From Micropterus salmoides (lineage: Eukaryota > Chordata > Actinopteri > Centrarchiformes > Centrarchidae), in the NCBI RefSeq assembly GCF_014851395.1, contig NW_024041484.1, forward strand, positions 5,714,183 to 5,778,182: a stretch of 64,000 bases of DNA, read 5' to 3'. The notes beneath the pieces were generated by a model. That model saw nothing but the letters and a program-made list of their open reading frames with translations. It searched no databases and was not told the origin of the DNA. Position 1 is the first letter of the stretch. Each line of letters opens with the position of its first letter. This document shows positions 11,623-24,374 of this stretch, piece by piece. The translations under genes were made by a program, and so were the position numbers.

Positions 11623-12400
11623 TAGGGATGCACCGAATGTTCGGCCACCGAAATTAATCGGCCGAAAACTTTCAGTGTTCGGCTTAATGAGTCAGAAGAC
11701 AGACAAATTTTACAGAACAATTACGTTGACAGGTCGGCAGTGTCTGAGAAAGACGCAAAAATCGCCGTTTGCAGACACTGCTCTGCTGAATTGTCTCCTA
11801 GCACATCCACTCCATCTGTGGCTGACTTCTTAGAAAAGGCAACAAACCGTCTGACCCGATTTGAGTGTTTCTGTCACTTATTTCTGAGAAGACGATTAAG
11901 CTAGCCTGAGCTAGCTGACAGGCAGGTTAGCGACTTTATCCTGTCATTTTCTCTCTTTAGAAAGACAAGTGTTGCAGTATGAGAGTCTGACTTGAAGAGA
12001 GGCTATGAAGTCTTCATGTTACGCTGTACGAGAACCACATACATTATTTATCAAATTGGGTTGGACTTGATGAATTTAGTGCGATGATCCACGTGACAAC
12101 GTCCAATTTTCAAAATAAGGTGTCTATGCAGGATGGAAATAAGATTAATTGGATTATATTCACAGAAAGTGTAAAACATATTTCATGTGTCCATTAAAAG
12201 TAAATGGACACATGTAATTTACCGGAATTTACCTCTTGGGCCTCGGCCCCAGCCACCATAGTCTCTCCAAATCCTGTGGGAAACACTGAGTACAAAGCAC
12301 ATTTTGACTATTTAATTTATGCAATGGTTAAAATGGTTGTTCGGTGTTCAGAAAATTGTTCAGAAAAAAAATCAAGAATTTTCATTTCAGTGCATCCCTA
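11623..12400. mobile_element. hAT-superfamily transposon, internally decayed
   Basis: The unit starts TAGGGATGCACCGAATGTTC and ends TGCATCCCTA, a perfect 10-bp terminal inverted repeat. It is flanked by CTTTTTTT on the left and CTTATTTT on the right, an 8-bp target duplication with one mismatch, which is the hAT hallmark. At 778 bp it is far shorter than an autonomous hAT element. About 35 codons near 11758-11860 stay open on the + strand and contain a C-x2-C pair (translation CRHCSAEL, then DFLEKATNR). This may be a remnant of the zinc-binding amino end of a transposase, but that reading is weak. No catalytic core is present. Confidence 0.85.
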
Positions 12401-13559
12401 CTTATTTTGCTTCATGTATACAATAAAAATTTTGCTTTTAAGGACTTTTCGATCAAAATGATTCAAAAATAATTTTAGTTTTATTTAATTTGTGGTGAGA
12501 CGAGGAAATGTAGCCAGATTAGGGGTCCGAATATGTTATGAAAACTTGTCTGAGAGAAGTTGTTTGACAAATTTCTCTTTCCTCTATGCTGTTGCATATT
12601 AACAATTCAGTTCTAATCACTGCCTTTCAATAAAGTACAGGCTGTAGGAGCTGAAGCACAGGGTTGCTGAAGGATCTGAAAAGGTTAGTTTATATGATGT
12701 TCTTGTGGAGGAAGAAATGCCCTTAGAGAAGAAGAGTACAAGCCAGGATTTTCTTTTAAATATCAGAAAAGGGTTGATAGTCTTTGATAAAAATGAGATT
12801 GAAGCAGACTTGCTATAAAATAAGTCATAGATAATGAGCTTGACCTTATGAAAGCCAAAAAAATGAAAGTTCCTCTTCTGTCTTTGATAGCAGATATAAT
12901 CTGGTCCACTGTTGTGTTCATTCTTTATTGTGTGACATTGTCATTTTGATCTCATTGACCCAAAGCCAAGGGCCACCTGTCGCCTCAGTTTGAAGTTTTA
13001 ATTGGAAGTGATTTTCTAATTTAGCCCCCGCAGCGTGTTGGCTGACTCTCAACGTCATTGTTATTTTCATAGTGTGTGGACGGCCTGTGAGCTGGCCCTG
13101 TGGCCTCATCTTCGTGATCACTTAACGAGGTGTACCGTTGTCGCTTTCACTATCCTACACATGATTAAAAATGAATCGTGCCAGGGGTAACTATTCTGAC
13201 CCTGCATTTGTTTGCATCTGTTTCCGATACTTCTGATGGATTGTAGAAGAGATCTCTGCTAGTAGATTAGCAGGCTATTAAAGATGTTTATTGTTTTAGT
13301 TTGTAATCAAAGAAGAAACATCCACTGTAATTATTTTAAAGACAATCAAGGGCTCTTCTCAGGAAAATGAAAACACTGATGTTGGAGAGTCTGCGTAGTC
13401 AGTTGTTCACTTTTTCAGGGGTCCATGCTCTCATCCTCTTAAACTGAGCAAAGTATGTTATGGCAACACACCCTTCTACTGATCAGTGGGGGCTGCTTTA
13501 TTTCCACCTAAGATGATCCATTGCCCTTTGTCTCTTGCTTACCTGTATATCACATCCAC
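12401..13559. other. Non-coding DNA, candidate conserved element inside
   Basis: No gene is recognised. Positions 12900-13140 differ from the flanks: little simple repeat, AATTGG, TCTAATTTAG and CATTGTTATT words, and CpG sites spread through. This is the texture of conserved non-coding elements, but conservation cannot be judged from one sequence. Confidence 0.45.
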
Positions 13560-13817
13560 CTTCAACATGTACATAATGAGAATAGTTTACTCTTGCATCC
13601 TTTGGACTCTGATCACTGCACTATTTGTCAATATGTCTATATTGTTTTGTTTATAGTGTGTATATTAGTGTTGTCTATACTGTAGTTTGCATCTGATTTT
13701 GTTTTATTATTATTTTATTATTGTGTTATGGTATTTTTGTATGAGTAAACAATGTACAATCCTGAGTCAAATTCCTCGTATGTGTACACATACCTGGCAA
13801 TAAAGCTGATTCTGATT
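13560..13817 (+). mobile_element. LINE 3-prime end (TGATTC-tailed family), + strand
   Basis: This copy shares ordered blocks with the inverted copy at 17211-17665: a GCATCCTTTG block, TTTGTCAATATGT, GTGTTGTCTA, a TTTATTATT stretch, TTTTTGTATGAGTAA, AATCCTGAGTCAAATTCCTC and CTGGCAATAAAGCTGATTCT. It ends in TGATTCTGATT. The 3-prime-anchored truncation fits an L2/CR1-type LINE. No reverse transcriptase sequence remains. Confidence 0.75.
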
Positions 13818-16800
13818 AGGACCAGAACGGCTTTCTTCTTTTACTTCACAAATTTCATCAGAGTAGAGGGCTCACTATGGGGACAACATGATGGAAACCT
13901 AATGGGCTTATGTAGAACCTACAGAACCCCAGCTCCTGAGGATCAGGACCAAGAACTGCTTGTTTACTAGTGAACAGATCTACCAGTCTGACAGGTAGCG
14001 CGCATCAACATATGTGTGTACAGTAATTGCTCTGTGTATTGGCAACCCTGGAGATTGCTCCGGCACTACTCATCTACCACTAAAGCCTGGTTATTCAGAC
14101 TAAATTGAACCACTTCCCTCTAACACGACATGCCAGTTGGCTTAGAGTAGAGTTTTGCCTCAGTCAAGAGAGAATGGTACCTCAGACAGATCCAACATCT
14201 GGCTGCATTTTAGCAATCGCTCGTTTCTCAAAGAGATGTGAGGGGAAAGCAAAGAATCCTGGCATGCATGTTTTTTTTAAAAAGGAAACCACCACTGCAT
14301 TATGCTGACAACACAGACAGGGTGAGATTAATAAGTGAGCGTGATTAAGTGTCTTTGAGAGTTCAACAGAGTAGTGACTTTTCATAAGAGGAATTGTGGA
14401 AGATGTTCATTGGAGAATATTTTGAGATGAGATGTTACAAAAAAAATGGAGAAAGCTGTTTCTGAAACCAAACAGAAAAGTAGGAGATCTGACAATAGGA
14501 AAAAGGTGAAAACTACAGTAAGAAGGAAACTTTTGGGGAAGATATGAATGACTTTTTGTTACTGCTTTTGACAGAAGACTTAGAAGTCTGTCCCACAAAT
14601 GTCTTTCCACTCCACCCGGCTAACAATGTGAATAAACTGTCATGATTTCTGGCAAACTAAGAGAACGGTGCACTAACTTTATTATCAAATGGTTTCCACA
14701 ACAGATTTGTTTTAGGGGATGTAGAGTATCCATTTTGGAAATGACAATGGGCAGCTGTTGTATGGAAAATGGATCCTCTGTCAGTTTTCTTTGTATCTTT
14801 CCCAGTTTAATAACCTTTATGTAGATACCAGACCACAATGCTTGACAGACTGTAAAAAGAGCATATTTCAGAAGCTTTCCAACAGTGGCTCCAGAACTGC
14901 AGAGGATACATGCTGTAGACAACCTGCAATGAGGAATAATCTGGAAATAGTTTCCGTTTTTTTGAAGCCTTGTCTGATGGGATTTAATGGCTAACTTTTT
15001 CTATAAAGGTGGAACACTGGGTGCGAGCCACATCAGAGGGAGCAAAGAAAAGTGATGAATTAAACAGAATCATGACTGCCCTCTTTAATTTGACAGATAT
15101 ACCTTTGAGAGTGCTAACAGAAGGCCACTTCTAATGAATCATAAAGCATTAAGCCTATACAGTTTAGACCATACGGTGAACAGTATGCACTCTTACCCAA
15201 GAATACTTGATGACATTAGTATATCTGAAGTTTGTTAAAAACTGTGAAAAGACTTTTTCTTGACCCACTTTGTATGGTTTCGTAGCAGCACACAATACAT
15301 GACAACCCCCCCCCACAATGCTTGGCAGTGTAACAAAACCCACCACATGTGGTGACAATAACAACAGAATAATCTCAGCTCAACAACCACAGCACTGCAT
15401 TATTCAACAGATCCTGAACAAAAAGTGTGCTGAATCGTCCCATTCACCACATCTCTGAATGATTCCCATGTGGCCTACCTATGCAAAAACGGGTCCACTT
15501 TCCATAAAACTATCCATCTAATGACAAGTATCTGTCATAGTGAACTCCTTGAGCATAGAGATGTAAACATAATGGCTCTGGGGAAATGCAAACACTGCCT
15601 GAATGATTACGAAGATGTTTTCAAATTCATTTCATTTGCTGCACCATTACTGCTGTTGGCTGTTGTGTTATATCAGCCAAGTAAATGGGTCGGGTTCCTG
15701 GCTGCAAGATGAAACAAAAGTGAGGCAATAAGCCATGAAATGACCCCTGTTAGAGGAGAAGGCAGTGCTTCTTAAAATTCAGATTGCACCATACAGGATG
15801 CTTCAGCTCACTAAAAGAACACAGGTTACAACTGCGCAATAGCTCACATGTCCCCAGGATTACTAACCCATGCTGGCTCTCTATTTGTATGTTGCTCGCA
15901 TGAAAGTGTCATCCAGGTGAACAGAAGGTAAATGTTATTTGCTCAGGGCACAAGGTTAAACTGTCTAACACCGTTGCAGCAGTGCCTTAGTCAGGAGTTC
16001 TCAAAACAGTTGGCAGGTTCCTGATTACCATTGATTTACCAGCCCTTTGCTCAGATCCAACAGTCATTCTCAAGCAAGACCACACTGTCACCTTTAATCC
16101 AGCACGTTCCCTCTGCAGCCATGTGGGTAAACCAGGCCTCGCAGTAGAGAACACACACATTAATCCAGGTCGTTTTTTTCATCTTGGAAAATTGCCCTGA
16201 TCACTACCAACAAGGTAGCTCAGTCTCGCTTCATCACCCGAGTATTGACTTTACTCGGGAACCATCCTCCAGACGGCCTCCCTCGCCAGCCTCTGGATCA
16301 TCAGAAATGTTTCCACTCACTGCTGGAGCAGTCCATCAGGGGGAAACATGACAATGGTGAGGTGGCACACGTGTGATCTCGCTGCACCTCGAAGGCATGG
16401 GCAAAACAACTGCAGTTATATTTTACTGTAGCACACTTTGACACTGTCTCCTTAGTTCTTTGTCGAGGTGTCATGCATTTCCTGTGGCTAGACATGGTGC
16501 CGGTGGAGCATATGTGTGGGAGACAGACGGTGTTGACAGTGACCCACTTCCCAGCATGCTCTCCTGTGGCGGCTGACAGACCTGCAGTCAGCTGGAAGAG
16601 TGAATAACGCTCACCTGCTGTCGAAGAGTGTGGTGACTGACACACGCCAAGACAAACACTAATTCTAAAGAATCAAAACCGAACGCTAAGCCGTTTTATG
16701 GCCTGTAAAAGCACATTTTATTTGCCAGTAAGCATTGCTTTGGTGATTTTCAGGTCAAAAGTGTTGATACAAGTGTTAATAATATTTAATTAATTGTTAA

Positions 16801-17210
16801 TAATATTTCAGAAAAGGAAAAATCTATAGAATGGCGAAAGCAGGAAAAAGTAGGTATTTGGTAAAATCTGACAACTCTAAGTCAACCAAAATTCAAATTC
16901 ATCCCCAGTGCTGTACAATGGCAACTGAGTCCAAATCCTTTTGTGGTATGGCTAAAAATATGTCCCATCTGAATGCAGTGATTTGGAACTATTAGAAATG
17001 TTCTCATTACAACACAACATCATTACTGGCACTCTTGCTGGCAAGGGAATGCCTATGCTAAAAGGGATGTCAATCTTGTTGACTGGCAGGGAGGTCAGAT
17101 ACCACTGAATGACAAAAAGGACTACGTAAGAGGACTGTAGATTTGGAACAAGTGGACACAAGTCTAAAAGCAGATCCATTATGATCTGAACTGCTCAATC
17201 ATCAAAATAT
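13818..17210. other. Non-coding DNA, nothing recognised
   Basis: About 3.4 kb between two opposed LINE tails. It holds a nine-base C run at 15306-15314 and several short conflicting open frames. The 114-codon minus-strand frame at 16301-16645 matches nothing I know. I see no complete mobile element. Confidence 0.5.
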
Positions 17211-17665
17211 ATCAGAATCAGAATCAGCTTTTATTGCCAGGTATGTATACACATACGAGGAATTTGACTCAGGATTGTACATTGCTCACGATGTGCTTAC
17301 TCATACAAAAATACAAAATCACAATAATAAAAATAAAATAAAATCAGACACAGACTTCAGTGTAGACAACACAAATACATAACACACTATGAACAAAAAC
17401 AATATACACATATTGACAAATGCAGAGTGCAAAGGATGCTGGAATAAATAAGTACAAGTATTTTGTGCAGGAGTAATGACTTGATGTAGGTGGATTTGGT
17501 ACACAGTATCTACAATATGACAAAATAACAGTATGAACAGCACTGAAATAGAGAATGGTGAATAAATAAGTGTTAGCCAGTAAACAGGTGGCTGATTAGA
17601 GGCAGAGTTACTGGGTTATTGCACAAGAATTGTTCCTGACACTGTGAGTCAGAAATCAGCTGTGG
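17211..17665 (-). mobile_element. LINE 3-prime end (TGATTC-tailed family), minus strand
   Basis: The left edge ATCAGAATCAGAATCAGC is the reverse complement of the family tail. Moving right, the blocks of the copy at 13560-13817 appear inverted and in reverse order, and this copy extends about 200 bp further into the 3-prime untranslated region, to a TTGTTCCTGACACTGTGAG block. It is the longest of the three copies in the window. No coding region is reached. Confidence 0.75.
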
Positions 17666-20600
17666 CCAGCAAAAGAAAACATTAGAAATTTAGGGGGGGT
17701 TTAAGCATTGAAAAGCCTGGAAATCAATTAGACAGTGATCACAGGTTCCATTCTACATGTGCCTGCCAGAGTTAAAAAGAAGATGAAAACTGTTTCAGGT
17801 TTTTTTTGGAGTTGTTACAACAGCGCTACAGATTGACACACAATCCACAAAAAAAGGGACTTCCACAAAGGCTTTTGTATCGCTATAGCCTACTGTTGCA
17901 TGTTTAGATGTCAGTGTTTGGCGACAGGTGCGATGGTCCTTTTCCTTCTCTGCAGTCCCCTGCTGCTGAGGCTAGATGAGGAGCCAGGTTTTGGACTGGC
18001 AGGGCACCTCATTAGCCTTCTCCCGCAGGTGTCCGCTGTGTCACCTGTGTTTTGGCCGAGAGACACGGAGAGCCACTCGACTTCCTCAAGGACAAATGCA
18101 AAGGCAGCTCAGAAAAAGACCGTAAATGATAGCAGAGAAAAAGGAAAAAAAGTCTAGGCAAGTAAACAAACCAAGAGAACCAGATGCGGTGGCGGGTGGG
18201 TTACAAAGTTTGCTCTGATTTGCTGTTTTTCACCAGTGATTACACTTGGAGAAGACACTCACACCTGCAGGTAGTTTTATTGAGTCTGAACAAAAGAGAC
18301 CGGAAAGGTTTACTTTGTGCATTTTTTCTCTTTTTCGTTTGTTTAGGCTCAAACTGTCCACTTACAAGTAAGCCGCAGCCTGTAAACAAACCCCTCATCT
18401 TCTCATGAGAGCCATAGAACGTGTGTGAACCATGTGATGGACACGTGTTGAAACTGCCTGCTTTCAACAGTTTGCTGTAATTTTAAAGAACACACGAATA
18501 GCTGAATCTGGAGACAATTTTCATTTTCTTGCATATGAAATGTTCACATCTGTCTCCCCACGAAGCCTTGTTTGTTGAAATCATTTCCTGTAAGTCATTT
18601 CAGATAACGTTCTCACTGGTAGCAATTCACACCAGACTCCTATTCAAAGAGGTGGCATTTTCTGGCATCTCAGTGCAGCTATTTGGAGCCACTTCAGTTT
18701 AAATGGCAGTGGATTTACCTGGCTGGAAAAGCAGTATTAAGTGAGTAAAAAGTTACAGGAAAGCGATGTGAAAATTAAGTAGGGTAATGGTCTTGTTTTG
18801 GGGACAGAGATATCTCTATGGTGGCTCAAGTAGTGTCACAGGTGTTAAAACAAAAGCAGAAGTGCATTAAAACAATGCAAGGGGCTTTAGGCTGGGTGTT
18901 CCTTGATAATACAGGAACAGTGGTTTGAGTAATAGGTCCATGAATTTGAAGGCTTATCAGGCACCAAAATATCATCGGAGGAGTAAAGCGTATGTGTCTT
19001 GGAGGAACACAGTGTCCAATCCACCCAAGAGGCATGAAGTGACTCTCAAACCAGTTTGAGAGGTCTAGTTATGAGCTTAGTGTGGTTAGGGTCACAGTAA
19101 AGACCTGATAGGAAGGTTAGCCTTGAATTTCATTAAAGTGAAAATATTGTTGTTATAACCTATCTATCTAATCTACATTTCAAGTTCCACTTTCCAAATA
19201 CAGGTAGCAATGGCTGCCAAAACAGTGCTAAACATAATTTGATTTGTTCTATTAAAATATTTGTACTGTCAAACATGTACATACAAATCATGAACTAATA
19301 TCTTTTAAATACATCTATCTAATCTAGCAGTTATCATATATGATAAACATCATCAGTTTTACTGTAGACAAACATTAAGCTAGCTTTTATACAAAAGATC
19401 CCCAAAAGAGTGTCTTGGAAAAAGACAACTGTTAGACTAAGATAGAATAATTTCACATCCAGTCTGCCTACCAACCTAAAAAAAGAAGAAAATGTTCTAA
19501 ACAAGAGATGTTTGGTACAGATTCTGGTACATAAATGAATATTCTTAATGTATTTAATCTGGTAAATGTGATATTGTGACTTCCATCATAAGTCATGTAA
19601 TGCTCATCAACAGTAAGGACTGATAAACAGCTCCAAACGTTCAGTGCACCCTAAATGGAAAAGAGCTGGCCAGCGACAGCGGATATCTTCGTCTGGTGTC
19701 TGGTGAAAATTTCACACTTCAGAGAAGCGGTGAAAATTACAGTGGCACACCTTTTCAATTTCACACTGATCCCTTGACTGTGGAGAGATGTTAATCCTCA
19801 CTCTATATAATCCAAGGCCACGCTCCCCACACACCTCACTGTCTCTGTTTCAGCTCTCACTCGATCACTCGTAACCTTTGTCTCAGGTTCTTTTGAGAAT
19901 TATCCCCCCCCGCCTTCGCTCCATGCACATCCACATTCAACCTTCTATGTCCTTTGCATTTCTTCACACTTCAAGTCAATGAATAAATTTGGAGGTTTAA
20001 TTACATTTAAAAAGGCCACCGAGGTGCGTAGGAAGTGTGTGTGTTCAGACTATTAAAACAAGGTGGTCATGCTCATGTTCACTGAATGTTACACGATTGT
20101 GTCAGTGATGTTAGCGCTTAGACCTTTGTGGTGACTGCTTAATGTGTTCCGGGTCATGAGGTTTTGGACTGTGTTCATATTTAAAATCCCAAAGTTGTCT
20201 GTCTGTGCACCAGATTAATTTCTGAAGTTAGTCAGTTAGTGTGTGGGGTGTTTCCTAATGTATGGAAATAGCTCAGGCTCATTACACTGTAGAGACAAAT
20301 GTATTACAAGATAAGCGAATGTCTCTAGTAGTGCAAGGCCCTGCAGTTCAGTTTTTTTTTTTTTTGGCTTAAATACGCAGAACAAGTTTGCCAAGTTTGT
20401 GTTACCTCATGAAGCCTTCATACTTGAAAAACTGCTCATACTGTGCTAGATCGTGAATGTTTCAGAGGATATGAATTCCCCTCGAATTCAATCTTGTCAG
20501 AGTTTAAACTTTTTTGACGTCGTGGGGGGTACAGACGCTGAGAGAACGAAGTTATGGGAAGTTTAACTTTTGTGTCAGGAAAAGTTTTCAAGAATAACAA

Positions 20601-20666
20601 CATGACTGAGGCTAACTCAGAACAAATGTGTCAACAAGAAGATGTATTTTACACAACGCTGATCGA
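17666..20666. other. Three kilobases of non-coding DNA
   Basis: No gene or complete repeat is recognised. There is a T run of 14 at 20352-20365. Frames such as 17900-18157 and 18184-18408 are open by chance; they show no family resemblance and no paired splice signals. Confidence 0.5.
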
Positions 20667-20683
20667 TCTCTCTCTCTCTCTCT
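20667..20683. repeat. (TC)n microsatellite
   Basis: A 17-bp TC run. A second, interrupted TC tract lies at about 21075-21100. Confidence 0.9.
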
Positions 20684-21159
20684 GGAGTTCTCTGCTCCCT
20701 CACTCACTGGTGATGTAACCTTTGCCCTGTTTTATTTTGCAGTGTTTGGGTTTAGCGGTGGATCTGTGTGCAGTAACTTCATGGGGCACGTGTGGGGAAT
20801 GACTGAACATGCCTGCAGTCTCTGTGTGTATCCTGCCTTGTAACAGAAAATATAGGAAAGGCTTACCTCATTGGTAACTGTAACCCATCATAACATAAAT
20901 GCATTCTTATTGTGTTAGGCAATCATGGCAAGTGCCGATTTTGATGACATTGTCTCTGCAAGAACAAAAGAAAATTGCCTTCCAGCAACTCACTGGAAAA
21001 AAAACTGCTTGTGTTTGCTTTTGGGATTGGTTGCTAAGAGAGATTATTTTTATGACAAGCGCTGCTGTTAGACACCTCTCTCTCTCTCTTTCTCTGTCTG
21101 TGTGACTGGTATGGCGGGGAAGTAGCAGATAATAAAATAGGGAATATGACATGTCGAGC

Positions 21160-21740
21160 TGCTCTTCAACATCAGTCAGTGTGAGGGGAGAGCCCGGCGC
21201 TGGGTTTTGGCACCTTGTCAACAGGTTAGACGGCTCAGCGGGACAAAGAGCTGGTGAGAGATGCGGTGTCACCTTGGCAGCAGGGTTCACTGTTGTTTGT
21301 GCAGCCGCCGCAGCAAACACTTCTGCCTCCTCCTTGTACTCAACTCTGCCCCTCCTGAATCCTTCAGAACCACCGGCTGTACTTCCTCTCACCCGAACTT
21401 CTCCCGGGTCCGCAGGAAAAGCCACCTCGAGGTTATGTAATTCCACAGGAAGAACTGGAGTAATCTGGTTTTTGTGTGTAAGTGGGCTCATACGCGTGCA
21501 CACACACGCGCACACACACACAAGTCATATTTAGGAGGATTCTTGCGTTGCACTCTCCTCGACCTTTCCCATTGAATTTGCCTTTAATGAGCGTCCAGTT
21601 TACTCCACAAGACGCCGTCCTGTTCACCATATGAGGCGATTCTTCATCTATTTGTGTCCAGCAAAAAGCCGCCCTCCTCCCCCCGCTGTTTACCGAATGA
21701 TTGGAAGGGTTCCGTGAGGTCTGTGCTACAGCCGCTGTCC
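21160..21740. promoter_or_regulatory. CpG-rich patch, candidate promoter or enhancer
   Basis: By hand count there are roughly 28 CpG sites in about 600 bp, against very few in the flanking kilobases (for example 19200-19600). It includes GGCGCTGG, GCCGCCGCAG and TCCCGGGTCCGCAGG. A donor-like GTGTAAGTGG sits at about 21474-21483 on the + strand, so the patch could be a first exon and promoter, but no initiator or TATA signal stands out. The minus-strand 204-codon frame at 20907-21521 runs through it. Its two ends are encoded by simple repeats, so I do not call it a gene. A CA-rich tract is at 21499-21523. Confidence 0.3.
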
Positions 21741-24340
21741 ACAAAATGGCTCTTAAATGCCACTTCGTATTATCTGGGATGAATGCTGCCCTACAATAGC
21801 AAACAACAGCTACATTATGTGTGTTTTAAAGGTTTACGGTCATGAAAAGTACCTAAATGTCATTTTACATTTCCTCAGTGTATCCTGGTGTAGCATACGA
21901 CTGTGTATCACAGAGATCTCTCAAAGTGAACATTTTCTTTTGGACTTACTGAGCTATAGAAATGCCTCCCAGATAAATCATGTAATTTGTATTTCTCCTA
22001 ATTCCTCTCCGTTTGCAATCAATTTTACAGTGTGACTAAGAACAGCCTAATGGTTTGAACATCTCTGCCTCCCACCCATCGAGTGCAGAGGGAAGATGAG
22101 CCGGGGGCGAAGACAAAGACAGAAAAAGAAAACAAGACGGAGACCGAGCCGCAGTATCTTTCTGCTGATCTCTGCTGCTGTGGATGTGGTCGTTTTAGAG
22201 AAATGTGAGGAGAGATGAAGGAAGCACATTTCTGAAAGCTGAGAAATATTCATATGCACAGTCACCTCTGCCAGCCAGCAGAATCACAACTTCAGACATG
22301 CTGCATCACAGCTGAAAGCCCAAGTCATAGTGAGAACAGAGGGCATACGTACACACTGACATGATGATTGTGTGACAATGTATAGTTTGAGTTCATTCTA
22401 AAACGTGAATTAATCAATTCATTCCTTTTCTCTGCCCATTTTTCTTGCATCTCAGCATTTTGGAAGACCCACAGGGTCTTGGAAGTGGTTATAAAGCAGT
22501 ACATTAATGGAAATTCTACTGGACAAAAGAGGTATTAAAAGTAATAAAAGCCTTTTAAAAATGAATTAGTCCAAACAAAGATCAAATAAAATAAACTTTT
22601 AAGATAGCTCAATAAAGCTACTGATTCACAATGAATACAAAAATAAAATTCAACAATGCAATTCAATAGATAGATTAAAAGTGGGATTCCCTGTTTTAAT
22701 TAGCATTTTGATTTATCAAAAAAGTTGAACTCCAAATTAAATCACAAAATACAATCTGTCTAGAACAACACGAGTATTGGTGAAGTTTATGGGACAGGTG
22801 TTTTGAGTTGAAATTAAGTTCTTTGTTGTCATGGTTCCAATAATAAACACTTGGTTAAGTTTTTGGAACACCAGCGGTAGGAAAACCAGTCTGCTGTGTT
22901 AAAGTCTGATGTCTGACCTCCCTACTGGGACTTTGTCGCTTTATTACAACGTCATCTGACTTCCTCCTTTGAATACTTACTACGGCATCTAGAGGGCTTT
23001 GTCACTTGAACGTAAACAAATGTTGTTCTGGGACACTTGCTGAAGTAACTGCGGCTGTTTTTCTTTGTACAGTCTCCATTTACCAATGGGTTCCCCATTT
23101 TATGATGTGACCGTCTGCAGATAATTTAGCACAGAATTGAAGCATAATACAGAGAAATGACTACCTTTAACAATTAGTAATGCTCCCATGTTTAAATCTA
23201 CATTCAAACATTCATTCAGAAGCATAAAGACCTTGATTATTTGCTCATGCTTTTACAGTTACTTTCTGCATGCGCACCTTTCACTGATAGGCCAACCATT
23301 CATCCTTACACTTCCCAAGGCTGCTGCACCACAGGGCTGTGACTGTCAGTTCTGTTGTGCACTGAAAGCGAGTTAATCAGTCCACCAGCAGTGTTGTTAT
23401 CTTCTGCCATCTACAGCACCAAATCCACTGTGCCAACATGCAGCCAGCAGTAACCGCCTTGTTTTTCCAAGTTAATTAAACAAAAACAAATCACACTTCT
23501 TACAGATAGATAATGCTTGTACAGCAGACTGTAAAATAATAATACAATTCTCAATTAGTTGTATTTTTTAACTGCAAGTCTACATTTTTTTCTATTTTAT
23601 TTTATTAGAAAACATCCCTGACCAATTAAGCCCCTCTTAATTGAATTGTTTCAATGTTTATGAATTATAGGAGTTTTTATGCAACTTAAAATTATAATAT
23701 GTGATTTGCTTTCACTTCCCAGAACATGAAGTATACAACATCATGTATATGTGTTACATTACAACTAAAATTGACACAAACAGGCGTCTCCACAACTAAC
23801 ACCACAAAATGCCAAACTACAAGAAATGTGAGACTCTCGGACACTCGGAAAATGTGTGGGAAATCAAGCGTACCCCTGCAATTCTTTGTAGTCCTGCCTG
23901 TGTGTGGGTGTACAAGTGGTTTTGTCTGGAGAGGGAATATTTGTCTGTTAACAAGTGAGGCTGAGACAGAGATGGCCTTCCTCCTACAATGTAAAACATC
24001 CAGTATAATAAGTTCAACTCTGTAATCTTAGACTTCAAAAAGCTTAATTACCTCTCAGACTTAAAAATACTCCCAGGAGAAGGAGACAGGACATGTGCAA
24101 TTGTCCAATATGTGTCAACATGTCACAACCTGGGGGGCAATGAATGAATGGCCGAGACACACACATTATACAACAACCCTTTAAACTTGTGGGGTCGAGC
24201 ATTGTGGTCAGACACCACAAGTATATTGTCAATAAAACCCATTGCATTGAATACATCTCCCTCATTCTTTGTAATTGTTATGCTGTGTGTCTTTGTTTCT
24301 CTGCCATAAATGGATAGCTAAGATATTCAGCTATTTAGAC
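21741..24340. other. Non-coding DNA, nothing recognised
   Basis: AT-rich sequence with scattered short A/T runs. The region 22480-22760 is especially AT-rich. No element ends, tandem repeats or exon-like segments stand out. Confidence 0.5.
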
Positions 24341-24374
24341 AATCAGTAAGTATTTCCATGATTACTTACTGATT
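24341..24374. repeat. Perfect 12-bp inverted repeat
   Basis: AATCAGTAAGTA at 24341-24352 pairs perfectly with TACTTACTGATT at 24363-24374 across a 10-nt spacer. Each arm contains a splice-donor-like GTAAGT on its own strand. It is a small hairpin; no wider structure is visible. Confidence 0.6.

Noticed and set aside
20907..21521. 204-codon minus-strand frame
   Set aside because: Its amino end is a CA/GT simple repeat and a TC microsatellite encodes the repeated RERERER part; no family resemblance. The CpG-rich DNA within is reported instead as a regulatory candidate.
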